Below, piece by piece: positions 1-9,034 of a stretch of DNA of 34,032 nt. A program made the position numbers and the translations under genes. Below the pieces are notes generated by a model. The model saw only the letters and a list, made by a program, of their open reading frames with translations, searched no databases and was not told where the DNA came from. This stretch comes from Clostridiaceae bacterium (lineage in GTDB: Bacteria; Bacillota; Clostridia; Lachnospirales; Lachnospiraceae). Within the stretch, counting starts at the first letter, position 1. Every line of letters begins with the position of its first letter. The DNA is taken from contig JAGZXV010000035.1 of the NCBI GenBank assembly GCA_018378255.1, positions 1-34,032 on the forward strand. The letters are read 5' to 3'.

Positions 1-38
1 TAAACGTGAAGGCATTTTCGAAAATGCCTTCACGTTTA
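1..38. terminator. Perfect palindrome, probable terminator of an upstream gene
   Basis: The first 38 bases form a perfect palindrome (19-base arms centred on TTCGAA), with A-rich and T-rich segments inside the arms. It probably folds as a terminator stem for a gene left of the window. No clear T-run follows the stem, so the role is inferred from position and symmetry. Because the palindrome begins at base 1, it may extend further left. Confidence 0.5.
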
Positions 39-125
39 ATGTAAATCCTCCCATCAATCCCCTTCTTTTATCCAGCACACATCTAATACAAAATCAATAG
101 ATAATCAATATATCGCCAATACACA

Positions 126-180
126 GCCTTGAATCCTGGGAACGGGGGCGGGCAGGGCCCCCGTTCCCAGGATTCAAGGC
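126..180. repeat. Very long GC-rich hairpin flanked by 9-bp direct repeats
   Basis: Bases 126-149 and 157-180 are exact reverse complements (24 bp, no mismatch) around a 7-base GC-rich loop. The hairpin lies in AT-rich, gene-free DNA. The 9-mer TCGCCAATA occurs on both sides, at 113-121 and 188-196. No T-run follows, so it is not a standard terminator. It could be a small mobile hairpin element with target-site duplication, a strong transcript end, or a structured RNA. The rest of 1-357 shows no gene, only the promoter and hairpins listed here. Confidence 0.6.
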
Positions 181-233
181 GTTACTTTCGCCAATATATT
201 AATTATACAAAAAATAAAGTTTAAAGTTCCCCG

Positions 234-262
234 TTTACTTATCTGCCAGGAACTGATACAAT
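234..262 (+). promoter_or_regulatory. Sigma-A promoter for pth-mfd
   Basis: TTTACT (234-239), a 17-base spacer and TACAAT (257-262), with an extended -10 TG at 254-255. Transcription would start near 269 and give a leader of about 90 bases before pth. The leader opens with an inverted repeat (AGCGTTAG at 272-279 with CTAACGCT at 298-305) that could form a 5' hairpin. Called from consensus and spacing only. Confidence 0.55.
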
Positions 263-357
263 GAATAAACCAGCGTTAGCTCCCTGTTCATAGAGATCTA
301 ACGCTTAAAGTGTTGCGTAAATGGCCGGAATTGAGAAGAATATAAGGAGTCTTTGAT

Positions 358-924
358 ATGTATATTATAGTAGGGCTGGGAAATCCCACCAGGGAATATG
401 AAAAAACCAGGCACAACGTCGGATTTCAGGTGATCGATGTGCTGGGAGACAAGCTGAATACGGAAATTACTGAAAAAAAGAATAAAGCGCTCTGCGGCAG
501 AGGAATAATAGGGGGAGAAAAGGTTATATTGGCAAAACCCCAGACATTTATGAACCTCAGCGGTGAAAGTGTCAGGGCGATTTCAGATTATTATAAAGTG
601 GAACCGGAAAATATTATTATTATATATGATGATGTCAGCCTGGCGCCAGGGCAGCTTCGTGTGAGGAAAAAAGGGAGCGCCGGAGGGCATAATGGTATTA
701 AGAGCATCATTGCCCATCTGGGCACCCAGGAGTTTCCCCGGATCAGAGTGGGTGTGGGGGAAAAGCCAAGGGGCATGGATCTGGCGGATTATGTGCTGGG
801 GCGATTTTCGAAAGAAGAGTCTGAGGTGATGGAAGAGGCATTTAAGCTGGCTGCAGAAGCGGCTTGCCTTCTTATTACGGATGGACCGGACGCGGCTATG
901 AACCATTTTAATGCGAAGAAATGA
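358..924 (+). CDS. pth: Peptidyl-tRNA hydrolase
   Basis: Cleaves the ester bond of peptidyl-tRNAs that drop off the ribosome and so recycles tRNA in the cytoplasm. The 188-residue length is normal for bacterial Pth. The N-terminus carries VGLGNP with Asn9 and the catalytic His19 in TRHNVGF. FMNLSG supplies Asn66, YDD supplies Asp91/92, and GGHNG supplies Asn112, all expected active-site or tRNA-binding positions. AAGGAG lies about 10 bases before the ATG. The next gene, mfd, starts only a few bases after this stop, so the two are co-transcribed, the standard Firmicute arrangement. Confidence 0.97.
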   Translation: MYIIVGLGNPTREYEKTRHNVGFQVIDVLGDKLNTEITEKKNKALCGRGIIGGEKVILAKPQTFMNLSGESVRAISDYYKVEPENIIIIYDDVSLAPGQLRVRKKGSAGGHNGIKSIIAHLGTQEFPRIRVGVGEKPRGMDLADYVLGRFSKEESEVMEEAFKLAAEAACLLITDGPDAAMNHFNAKK

Positions 925-932
925 GGTCGGCA

Positions 933-3900
933 ATGAGTACAATATTTGCAAATCCGTTGGTTGAACTAAAGGAATATGAGGAACTGGATAAAGCTTTGAG
1001 ACAGGGTAAGGGGCCGGTTTCAGTCAGCGGCTGCATGGATTCACAAAAGGTACATCTGATGTCTGAGACTGCGGGCAATCTGCCTTGGAAACTGGTGGTT
1101 ACTTATGATGATTCCAGAGCCAAGGAAATCTATGATGATTTTTGTTACTTTAACCCTCAGACGTGGCTGTATCCGGCAAAGGATTTATTGTTTTACAGCG
1201 CGGATATTCATGGAAACCTGATAACAAAACAGAGGATGCAGGTGCTGAAACATCTTTTGGAGGATCAAACGGGTGTTGTGGTGACAACTTTGGACGGCCT
1301 GATGGATCATCTCATGCCTCTTTTATATTTAAAGGAACATGCCCTGACAGCTTTAATGGATCAGGAGATCGACCTGGACGAATGGAAGGAAAAACTGACC
1401 CTTTTAGGTTATGAGCGGATGGCCCAGGTGGACGGCATGGGCCAGTTTTCAATCAGAGGCGGTATTATCGACATCTTCCCTTTAACAGAAGAACTTCCGG
1501 TCAGGATTGAATTGTGGGACACTACTGTGGATTCGATCAGAACCTTTGACCTTGAGAGCCAGAGGTCCATTGAACAACTGGATCAGGTTTTGATCTATCC
1601 TGCATCTGAACTGGTGTTTGGAAAAAATCAGATTGAAGACGGGGTTAGACGGCTGGAAAAAGAGGCTAAAAAGTATGAAAAGACCTTGAGAGACCAGATG
1701 CAGACCGAAGAAGCGGCCAGAATTAAAGGCATTATCGGAGAACTGGTGGAAGGGCTGAAAGAAGGCTGGAAGCTTGGCGGCCTGGACAGCTATCTGCAGT
1801 ATTTCTGTAAAGACAGCGTTTCATTTCTGGATTACTTTCCCAAAGGGCAGACCGCAGTATATCTGGATGAACCGGCCAGACTGAGGGAGAAAGGTGAGGC
1901 GGTGGAATTAGAGTTCAGGGAAAGCATGATACACAGGCTGGAAAAAGGGTATCTGCTTCCGGAACAGACTTCCCTGCTCTACCCGGTAAAGGAGGTGATG
2001 GCCGACTGCGTAGGAGCTCATTCTGTGCTTTTGACCGGACTGGAACAGAAGCTGACCGGTCTGGCGGTGAATAAACGGTACAGCATTCAGGCGAAAAATG
2101 TAAACTCCTATCAGAACAGTTTTGAGATGCTGATAAAAGACCTGCAGCGCTGGAAACGGGAAAAATACAGGGTTGTCCTGCTGTCGGCCTCCAGAACCAG
2201 AGCCAGCAGGCTGGCGGGGGATTTGAGGGAATACGGGCTGAGCGCATTTTGCCCGGATGACGAAGAACGTCAGGTGAAACCGGGAGAAATCCTGGTGACT
2301 TACGGAAACCTGCACCGCGGTTTTGAATATCCTATGATTAAATTTGTGGTCATTACCGAAGGTGATATGTTCGGTTCTGAGCGTAAAAAGAGGAAAAAGA
2401 AAAAGACGGTTTATGAAGGCAAGAAGATTCAGAGCTTTACGGAACTGTCGGTAGGCGACTATGTGGTACATGAGGATCACGGCCTGGGGGTTTACCGCGG
2501 AATCGAAAAGATTGAACGGGATAAGGTGATCAAGGATTACCTGAAAATCGAATATGCGGACGGCGGTAATTTATACCTTCCGGCTACCAGGCTGGATGGA
2601 ATACAGAAATATGCCGGGGCGGATGCGAAAAAGCCTAAACTAAACAGGCTGGGCGGTGAACAGTGGAACAAAACCAAGACCAGGGTCAGAGGAGCGGTAA
2701 AAGAGATCGCCAAAGATTTGGTGGAACTATATGCTACCAGGCAGGAGGTAGAAGGTTACCAGTACGGGCCTGATACGGTATGGCAGAAGGAATTTGAAGA
2801 ATTATTTCCTTATGATGAGACGGATGACCAGATGGAGGCCATTGATGCGACAAAAGCGGATATGGAAAGCAAGAAGATCATGGACCGCCTGATCTGCGGC
2901 GATGTGGGATACGGGAAGACGGAAATTGCTCTCAGGGCCGCATTTAAAGCGGTTCAGGAAAATAAGCAGGTGGTATATCTGGTTCCCACCACAATTCTGG
3001 CACAGCAGCATTATAATACTTTCCTGCAGCGAATGAAGGATTTTCCTGTGCGCGTGGATCTGATGTCCAGATTCCGCACCCCTTCCCAGCAGAAAAAGAC
3101 GCTGGAAGATTTGAAAAAGGGGCTTGTGGACATTTTGATCGGAACACACAGGGTGTTGTCTAAGGATGTACAGTTTAAGAATTTAGGGCTGCTCATCATT
3201 GATGAAGAGCAGCGTTTTGGCGTTGCACATAAGGAAAAGATTAAGCAGCTGAAGAAAAATGTAGACGTGCTGACGCTGACGGCCACGCCCATTCCCAGAA
3301 CTCTGCATATGAGCCTGATCGGCATCCGCGATATGAGCGTGCTGGAGGAGCCGCCTGTGGACCGTGTGCCGATCCAGACTTATGTGATGGAATATAACGA
3401 CGAGATGGTTCGGGAAGCCATAAACAGGGAACTGTCCCGCGGGGGACAGGTTTATTATGTTTACAACAGGGTCAATGATATCGACGAAGTGGCGGCACAT
3501 GTGGCAAAACTGGTACCGGATGCATCGGTCACCTTTGCCCATGGGCAGATGCGGGAACATGAGCTGGAACGGATTATGCTGGATTTCATAAACGGTGAGA
3601 TCGATGTGCTGGTATCGACCACGATTATTGAAACAGGATTGGATATTTCCAATGCAAATACCATGATTATTCAGGACGCGGACCATATGGGGCTGTCACA
3701 GCTGTACCAGCTTCGGGGTCGTGTGGGCCGGTCTAACCGGACTGCATATGCATTTTTAATGTATAAGAGGGATAAGATGCTGAAAGAGGAGGCGGAAAAG
3801 CGTCTTCAGGCTATCCGGGAATTTACGGAACTGGGGTCTGGTATTAAGATTGCCATGCGGGATTTGGAGATCAGAGGGGCCGGAAACATTTTAGGAGCGG

Positions 3901-4463
3901 AACAGCATGGGCAGATGGAGGCCGTGGGATACGATCTTTACTGCAAGATGCTGAATCAGGCAGTTCAGGCCCTTCGGGGGCAGCGGACGGAGGAAGAAAG
4001 TTTTGAAACCGTGGTGGACTGCGATATCGACGCATATATTCCGGTGTATTACATTAAGAATGAGTATCAGAAGCTGGATATCTATAAGCGTATTTCCGGG
4101 ATTGAAACGGATGAGGAGTATATGGATATGCAGGATGAGCTGACAGACCGTTTCGGAGAGATTCCTAAACCGGTGGATAATCTGCTTCGCGTAGCCAGTT
4201 TAAAGGCCCTGGCCCATAAAGCTTATGTGACGGAGGTCAATGTAAACCGACAGGAAGTGAAGCTTTCCATGTATCCTAAGGCAAAGCTGAATGTGGCTGG
4301 AATACCTGCGGTCGTGGAACAATACCGGGGTGATCTGAAATTTCAGATGGGAGAAGCGCCGGGCTTTGTGTATGTGGACCAGCGTGGGAAGAACAAAGAC
4401 TGTGAGGCGATGATGGATAAGGCGAAAGAGATTCTGCTGCAGCTTTGTGAGCTGTCCGGCTGA
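933..4463 (+). CDS. mfd: Transcription-repair coupling factor Mfd
   Basis: An ATP-dependent translocase that pushes RNA polymerase stalled at lesions off DNA and recruits UvrA. It is about 1176 residues, full length for the family. The order is a UvrB-like N-terminal module, an RNA-polymerase-interaction region (YVVHEDHGLGVYRG near residue 510), then RecG-like helicase motifs: Walker A GDVGYGKTE near residue 655, the DEEQ box in IIDEEQRFG, TATPIPRTL and GRVGRS. A C-terminal TRCF domain follows. The ATG at 933 is preferred because GAGGT at 923-927 is well spaced from it. An in-frame ATG at 921, overlapping the pth stop, would add four residues. It ends at a bidirectional terminator facing the convergent regulator gene. 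Confidence 0.97.
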   Translation: MSTIFANPLVELKEYEELDKALRQGKGPVSVSGCMDSQKVHLMSETAGNLPWKLVVTYDDSRAKEIYDDFCYFNPQTWLYPAKDLLFYSADIHGNLITKQRMQVLKHLLEDQTGVVVTTLDGLMDHLMPLLYLKEHALTALMDQEIDLDEWKEKLTLLGYERMAQVDGMGQFSIRGGIIDIFPLTEELPVRIELWDTTVDSIRTFDLESQRSIEQLDQVLIYPASELVFGKNQIEDGVRRLEKEAKKYEKTLRDQMQTEEAARIKGIIGELVEGLKEGWKLGGLDSYLQYFCKDSVSFLDYFPKGQTAVYLDEPARLREKGEAVELEFRESMIHRLEKGYLLPEQTSLLYPVKEVMADCVGAHSVLLTGLEQKLTGLAVNKRYSIQAKNVNSYQNSFEMLIKDLQRWKREKYRVVLLSASRTRASRLAGDLREYGLSAFCPDDEERQVKPGEILVTYGNLHRGFEYPMIKFVVITEGDMFGSERKKRKKKKTVYEGKKIQSFTELSVGDYVVHEDHGLGVYRGIEKIERDKVIKDYLKIEYADGGNLYLPATRLDGIQKYAGADAKKPKLNRLGGEQWNKTKTRVRGAVKEIAKDLVELYATRQEVEGYQYGPDTVWQKEFEELFPYDETDDQMEAIDATKADMESKKIMDRLICGDVGYGKTEIALRAAFKAVQENKQVVYLVPTTILAQQHYNTFLQRMKDFPVRVDLMSRFRTPSQQKKTLEDLKKGLVDILIGTHRVLSKDVQFKNLGLLIIDEEQRFGVAHKEKIKQLKKNVDVLTLTATPIPRTLHMSLIGIRDMSVLEEPPVDRVPIQTYVMEYNDEMVREAINRELSRGGQVYYVYNRVNDIDEVAAHVAKLVPDASVTFAHGQMREHELERIMLDFINGEIDVLVSTTIIETGLDISNANTMIIQDADHMGLSQLYQLRGRVGRSNRTAYAFLMYKRDKMLKEEAEKRLQAIREFTELGSGIKIAMRDLEIRGAGNILGAEQHGQMEAVGYDLYCKMLNQAVQALRGQRTEEESFETVVDCDIDAYIPVYYIKNEYQKLDIYKRISGIETDEEYMDMQDELTDRFGEIPKPVDNLLRVASLKALAHKAYVTEVNVNRQEVKLSMYPKAKLNVAGIPAVVEQYRGDLKFQMGEAPGFVYVDQRGKNKDCEAMMDKAKEILLQLCELSG

Positions 4464-4512
4464 TGGAATTGCCATGGACGGTATTAAAGGATAAGAATTG
4501 AAATTAAAAATA

Positions 4513-4554
4513 AAAAGACCAGAGTGTCCATACTCCCGGACATTCTGGTCTTTT
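4513..4554. terminator. Bidirectional terminator between mfd and the AraC-type regulator
   Basis: A 17-bp stem (arms 4513-4529 and 4538-4554, one G-U position) has AAAA at its 5' edge and TTTT at its 3' edge, so it can stop transcription from either side. It lies between the convergent ends of mfd and the regulator gene, whose stop is at 4557. Confidence 0.85.
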
Positions 4555-4556
4555 AA

Positions 4557-6782
4557 TTACGGATTGGAATCAGAGGATTTACGGTAATCACTTGGAGTAA
4601 TACCCTGGTTTAATTTAAATCGCCGGGTAAAGCTGGATATGTTATAATAGCCAACTTGTTCCGCAATCTCTTTCAATGGCAGATTTGTGGTCCTCAGCAG
4701 TTCTTTTGCCTTCTTCATTCTCTGGTAAATCGTATAATCCATGACATTCTGCCCCGCATGATCCTTAAAAAACTTGCTGAAGGCCGGAAGCGTCATTTCA
4801 AAATGTTCCGCAGCGTCATATGCTGAGAAATCACAGTTTAAGCAGTTATCATCTACAAACCGGATCACTTCTTCAAATCCTACCTTTTTATAAGCCGGTG
4901 TAGTAAATTCTTTCAGACTTTCACTCCAGGAACGCAGCATCTGTATGATTTCCTGGGCAGTTTCCATTCCGGATAATTCAAGAGGAGAATTGGAAACAGT
5001 GGGCCTCATTCCGCGGCAGTGCTCATTGACCAGATGAATTAAATCAAAACAAATGCTTCGGGCCAGATATAAAGGAAGCAGGCGCTGTTCCATAAAGCCG
5101 ATAATGTTCTGGACTGCGGAGTAGATATTCTGTTCATTTTGTGATAAAAGCGCATTCCGCAGCACTTCAAATTCCTGGTGAGGATAGACAACAGCGGATT
5201 CCTGAGGTCCAAGAACTTCTTTAAACTCTATAATCGTTCCATTTCCCTTGACAAAACGGTAGTCCAAAGCGCTGGCAGCTTCCATATAAGACTGGGCGAT
5301 CCGCTCTGTGCTGTCTACAACAGAACCGACGCCAATTGTGGTGAACAGGCCGCGGCTTTCAGAAAGGTAAGTTTGTATGCGGCTGAATAATGGATGCAGT
5401 GAAGCTTCTTTTTCCGGCAGATTCATGAGAAGAATGATCTGGTTGGGGTGGAAACTGTGCAGGTAGTAATAAATATAAGGAATCTGAAGCTGTTTTTTAA
5501 TCTCCTGAGCCAGAAGCTGCAAATTCTCTGTCTGTGCATGCACCATCAGAATTCCGATAGAAAAGTAGGCATTTGGTAGAGAAAGTTCCAGCTCAGAACA
5601 GTCCAGATTGAAATCATCTTTGGACGGATAGTCACCGCTCAGCAGGCGGTGAAGCTTTTCATTCTTGACTGCGGTAAGGCTGTCTTCTAACTTAGAGGAC
5701 AGGGAACTGTTCTGCATGGATAAAAAATCAAGGGCATTGGAGATTGTGGTCAGCTCATCCGAAGGGGTTCCCTCCGGAGATACCTGTTTTGCTTTATCCA
5801 GCAGACGGCGCACCGGTGCGTAATTCACTTTTTGAAGGAAATAGATTGTAACGCTGGCTAAGAGTATGATGATGATGATAGCCAGAATAAAATCTCTCAT
5901 AATTGCGGATGCCTGGGAAAAGGTGGTCTGCCTGTTGGGGATGAATGCATAATAAGCCCATCCATTGTCAATGGACTGATGTCTGCGCACCACATACTCT
6001 GCGCCGCCTTCCTTTACCGGGCTGGTGATCTGAGGCTGCGCCAGGATGGAGCGCAGGTTATCCTGACTGCCAAAGCCTGTAATCACAGTCCCTTCCCGAT
6101 CCGTGATATAGATCTGAGCATGATAACTTTTTAGTTTGGGACTGATAAGGTTTTCAATTGAACTGCTTTTAACATAGAACAGGACGGTTCCTTCATGTCT
6201 TTGATAATCTGTGTAAAGAGGATACAAAAAAATCACAATATCTTCCATAACCGGGGTGATCCCAAGCGAAGCCAGCTCATGCCGGGGGATACACATGGAC
6301 GATGACGAGTTTTGTATGAGTTCCTGCAGACTGGAATTGTCCATCTCCGACACTTTAAAAATCCTGTCAAAATAATAATCCTTTTCACAGGTCGTAGTGC
6401 TTGTGGTGATATAGTCATTGTTGTCCGGTATTAATACAATATCTTCAATAAATGCATTCGAAGAAGCGAAACCAGACAAATATGTAATGACCGGCTGCAA
6501 ATGATAAGGGGAGCTGGCAGCCGCCGCCTGGCGGATCGTTCCGGTAATAGCCAGCTGTTCGGAGATATTCTGCATGGATTCCAGTTCATTTTCCAGCTGG
6601 GTGCTCATCTGCACCAGTTCCAAATCTACGGTTTCATAGATTTCAGCATAGAATTTTTTCATAAATCTGGACGAATAAAAGATAGTCAGAATGATTAGAG
6701 GAATTAACAAAACAGTTACGTAGGAGATCAGATACCGGATATAGTGTTCTTCGCGATGCAGCTTTTTTGTTAATTTATGCAT
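4557..6782 (-). CDS. Membrane-anchored AraC-family regulator of the glycan cassette
   Basis: A one-component sensor-regulator of 741 residues. A basic N-terminus leads into a membrane segment at about 15-37. A large extracytoplasmic region of Cache-like character follows (about 38-290), then a second membrane segment of isoleucine/leucine runs near 295-315 and a cytoplasmic linker with NYAPVRRLL. The last 100 residues form an AraC double helix-turn-helix (LPLKEIAEQVGYYN, SSFTRRFK, GITPSDYRK). The open frame runs up to 7151, but the start at 6782 is preferred: the extra stretch would overlap the promoters and the next gene's leader, and MHKLTKKL begins the typical basic lead-in to the membrane segment. 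It is divergent from the ABC-transporter operon and probably activates it on sensing extracellular sugar or binding protein. Similar proteins in Firmicutes (YesS/YtdP type) sit beside LplB-YtcP transporters. Confidence 0.88.
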   Translation of the reverse strand: MHKLTKKLHREEHYIRYLISYVTVLLIPLIILTIFYSSRFMKKFYAEIYETVDLELVQMSTQLENELESMQNISEQLAITGTIRQAAAASSPYHLQPVITYLSGFASSNAFIEDIVLIPDNNDYITTSTTTCEKDYYFDRIFKVSEMDNSSLQELIQNSSSSMCIPRHELASLGITPVMEDIVIFLYPLYTDYQRHEGTVLFYVKSSSIENLISPKLKSYHAQIYITDREGTVITGFGSQDNLRSILAQPQITSPVKEGGAEYVVRRHQSIDNGWAYYAFIPNRQTTFSQASAIMRDFILAIIIIILLASVTIYFLQKVNYAPVRRLLDKAKQVSPEGTPSDELTTISNALDFLSMQNSSLSSKLEDSLTAVKNEKLHRLLSGDYPSKDDFNLDCSELELSLPNAYFSIGILMVHAQTENLQLLAQEIKKQLQIPYIYYYLHSFHPNQIILLMNLPEKEASLHPLFSRIQTYLSESRGLFTTIGVGSVVDSTERIAQSYMEAASALDYRFVKGNGTIIEFKEVLGPQESAVVYPHQEFEVLRNALLSQNEQNIYSAVQNIIGFMEQRLLPLYLARSICFDLIHLVNEHCRGMRPTVSNSPLELSGMETAQEIIQMLRSWSESLKEFTTPAYKKVGFEEVIRFVDDNCLNCDFSAYDAAEHFEMTLPAFSKFFKDHAGQNVMDYTIYQRMKKAKELLRTTNLPLKEIAEQVGYYNISSFTRRFKLNQGITPSDYRKSSDSNP

Positions 6783-6821
6783 AAGGTTAAATTGCCTCTT
6801 TCTTTTAATTTGACAATATTT

Positions 6822-6850
6822 ATTATATGCTAACTGCACAAAGCATGCAA
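6822..6850 (-). promoter_or_regulatory. Promoter of the AraC-type regulator gene
   Basis: On the minus strand, TTGCAT (6850-6845), a 17-base spacer and TATAAT (6827-6822) lie about 40 bases upstream of the preferred start at 6782. The placement supports that start over the longer open frame. The 310-base gap 6783-7092 holds this promoter and the divergent one. I see no coding sequence in it. Confidence 0.6.
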
Positions 6851-7018
6851 GAGCAATACTGGATACATGATAAAATATGCTGGTTTTGTTGGATAAAACG
6901 GTAAAAACCACCATAAAATGCCGGGCAAATTCTGCAAACCGGCAAAAAATGTTAAATTCAACGGCATTTTTTTGAAAAGCCGCATTCCGTCTCTGAAAAT
7001 GGGAGCAAATAATGCGCG

Positions 7019-7048
7019 TTGAAATGGCAGGTGAATTCATTCTATACT
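7019..7048 (+). promoter_or_regulatory. Promoter of the glycan-uptake operon
   Basis: TTGAAA (7019-7024), an 18-base spacer and TATACT (7043-7048), then AAGGGAGGT just before the permease start at 7093. The DNA upstream, between the two divergent promoters, is where the AraC-type regulator would be expected to bind. No clear repeated operator could be defined by eye. Confidence 0.55.
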
Positions 7049-7092
7049 GAGGCCAGACAAAAACAAGTTTGAAAATTAAGGGAGGTTTCAAT

Positions 7093-8052
7093 ATGAATAA
7101 GGCTGGGCCGAAAGAAACTGAAACAAAGAGTATCCGGGCAGTAAATTTCAACAGAGCGAAGAGTGCAGTGCACCGGGACTGGCAGCTTTTGCTTCTCTGT
7201 GCAGTACCGGTTCTCTATTTTATCATTTTCCATTATATACCGATGTATGGTGTACAGATCGCATTTAAAGATTTTAAGGCGGTTGACGGTATCTGGGGGA
7301 GCGCATGGTGTGGTTTTAAACACTTTAAACGGTTTTTTTCATCGTCACAGTTCTGGCCGCTGATAAAGAATACGTTGGGGCTGAGCTTTTTGCAGATATT
7401 GCTGGGATTCCCGATGCCCATATTGCTGGCTATCATGTTAAATCAGTCCAGGAATCAGAAGTACAAAAAGTTTGTGCAGTCCGTTGTTTACTGCCCGCAT
7501 TTTATATCCATCGTCGTATTGACCGGTATGCTTTATATCTTTTTATCGCCTAGAAATGGTATTATAAATAATGTAATTCAGATGATGGGAGGGGATCCGA
7601 TCTTCTTTTTAGGAGATGCGAAATACTTTAAGTTAACCTTTGTGATATCCGGAATCTGGCAGAATGCGGGGTGGAGCGCCATTATCTATATCGCTGCCCT
7701 TGCAGGCATCAGCCCCGATTTATATGAAGCGGCCCAGGTGGACGGAGCGAATAAATGGCAGAGAATCTGGCATATCGATCTTCCCGGAATTTTACCCACA
7801 GTAATTATGATGCTGATCCTTGAAATCGGTAAAGTCATGAATCTGGGATTCCAGAAGGCGTATCTGATGCAGAACGCACAGAATCTGGCTGCGAGCGAGA
7901 TTATTTCCACCTATGTATATAAAGTAGGTATGATGGATGCCCAGTACAGCTATTCGGCCGCAATCAATCTGTTTAATAATCTGGTGAATATCATTCTTCT
8001 GGTTACAGTCAACCACATAGCCAAGAAGACAACAGAGAACAGTTTATGGTAG
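7093..8052 (+). CDS. ABC sugar transporter permease, LplB type
   Basis: First inner-membrane subunit of a carbohydrate ABC importer, 319 residues. About six hydrophobic segments begin with LLLCAVPVLYFIIFHYIPMY, followed by the family's usual GVQIAFKDF. The cytoplasmic EAA loop is present as EAAQVDGANKWQRIW, where the ATPase docks. The start at 7093 has GGAGGT at 7081 and is preferred to the in-frame ATG at 7069, which lies upstream of that ribosome binding site. It forms an operon with the second permease (10-base gap) and the binding protein. No ATP-binding subunit is encoded nearby, so a shared MsmK-type ATPase elsewhere is expected. Confidence 0.93.
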   Translation: MNKAGPKETETKSIRAVNFNRAKSAVHRDWQLLLLCAVPVLYFIIFHYIPMYGVQIAFKDFKAVDGIWGSAWCGFKHFKRFFSSSQFWPLIKNTLGLSFLQILLGFPMPILLAIMLNQSRNQKYKKFVQSVVYCPHFISIVVLTGMLYIFLSPRNGIINNVIQMMGGDPIFFLGDAKYFKLTFVISGIWQNAGWSAIIYIAALAGISPDLYEAAQVDGANKWQRIWHIDLPGILPTVIMMLILEIGKVMNLGFQKAYLMQNAQNLAASEIISTYVYKVGMMDAQYSYSAAINLFNNLVNIILLVTVNHIAKKTTENSLW

Positions 8053-8062
8053 GAGGGGCGAA

Positions 8063-8992
8063 ATGAAGAAGTTAAATAAAGACGTACAGAGCACAAAAAC
8101 CGTACATAGAAGTTTTAAGTCCCAGGCATTGGCAGACCGGCTGTTTGATATTTTCAATTATCTGCTCCTTGGAATCATCGCAGTCTGTGTGCTGTATCCG
8201 TTGTTTTTTATCGTTATTGCATCATTTTCCGATCCGGTGGCAATCAATAACGGCAAAGTGGTATTCTGGCCTGTAGGATTCAACACGTTGGGTTATAAAA
8301 AGATCTTTGAAAATGTCAAAATCTGGCGTTCTTACAGCAACACCATCTTTTATACTGTAGTCGGAACGACCATCAATGTAATTCTGACTATGATGCTGGC
8401 ATATCCGCTGAGCAGGAAGAAATTCTTTGCCCGCAAGTTTTTAATGATGTTTGTCATGTTTACCATGTATTTTCAGGGCGGCCTGATTCCGACCTATTTA
8501 TGGATGAATGATCTCCATCTGTACAATACGCCTTGGGTTATGGTGCTGCTGCCTGCAATTAATGTATTTAACCTGATTATTGCAATTAACTTTATCAGCA
8601 ACAACATTCCGGAAGAATTATATGAAGCGGCCTCCATAGACGGCTGCAACCACATTAAGTTCTTCTTTAAGATCATACTTCCGCTGTCCAAAACGATTGT
8701 TGTAGTTTTAGTTCTTTATTATGGAGTTGCACATTGGAATGAATTTATGAACGGACTGATCTATCTGAGAGATGAAGGGCTTCATCCGCTGCAGCTGACC
8801 CTAAGAAGCATTCTTTTACAGAATCAGGCATCGGGGCTGGGGGATGTGGACAGTATTATTGAACAGCAGAAGGCGGCGGAACTGATTAAATATGGAGTAA
8901 TTATTGTATCCACGATACCGGTGCTGATTGTTTATCCGTTTTTACAGAAACATTTTGCAAAAGGTGTTATGGTTGGCTCTGTGAAGGGCTGA
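8063..8992 (+). CDS. ABC sugar transporter permease, YtcP type
   Basis: Second membrane subunit of the same importer, 309 residues. After a polar N-terminus come about six membrane segments (first: LLLGIIAVCVLYPLFFIVIA). The EAA loop appears as EAASIDGCN, and the typical C-terminal ending GVMVGSVKG is intact. AGGAGGGG precedes the ATG. It belongs to the carbohydrate-uptake type-1 permeases of the YtcP/LplC branch, which pair with LplB-type subunits and large lipoprotein binding proteins. Substrate is not readable from the sequence. The downstream enzymes point to sulfated, uronate-containing oligosaccharides. Confidence 0.93.
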   Translation: MKKLNKDVQSTKTVHRSFKSQALADRLFDIFNYLLLGIIAVCVLYPLFFIVIASFSDPVAINNGKVVFWPVGFNTLGYKKIFENVKIWRSYSNTIFYTVVGTTINVILTMMLAYPLSRKKFFARKFLMMFVMFTMYFQGGLIPTYLWMNDLHLYNTPWVMVLLPAINVFNLIIAINFISNNIPEELYEAASIDGCNHIKFFFKIILPLSKTIVVVLVLYYGVAHWNEFMNGLIYLRDEGLHPLQLTLRSILLQNQASGLGDVDSIIEQQKAAELIKYGVIIVSTIPVLIVYPFLQKHFAKGVMVGSVKG

Positions 8993-9034
8993 TATATAAG
9001 AAGATTTATAATAAAATATTAGGAGGAGAATTGA

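Noticed and set aside
1908..3686. Long minus-strand frames opposite mfd
   Set aside because: They lie inside a well-identified gene, lack recognisable domains and ribosome sites, and are shadows of its codon pattern.
6783..7151. N-terminal extension of the AraC-type regulator frame (122 extra residues)
   Set aside because: It would cross both divergent promoters and overlap the permease gene's leader and start. The residues resemble no sensor domain, and the 6782 start gives the usual domain layout and a promoter at the right place.
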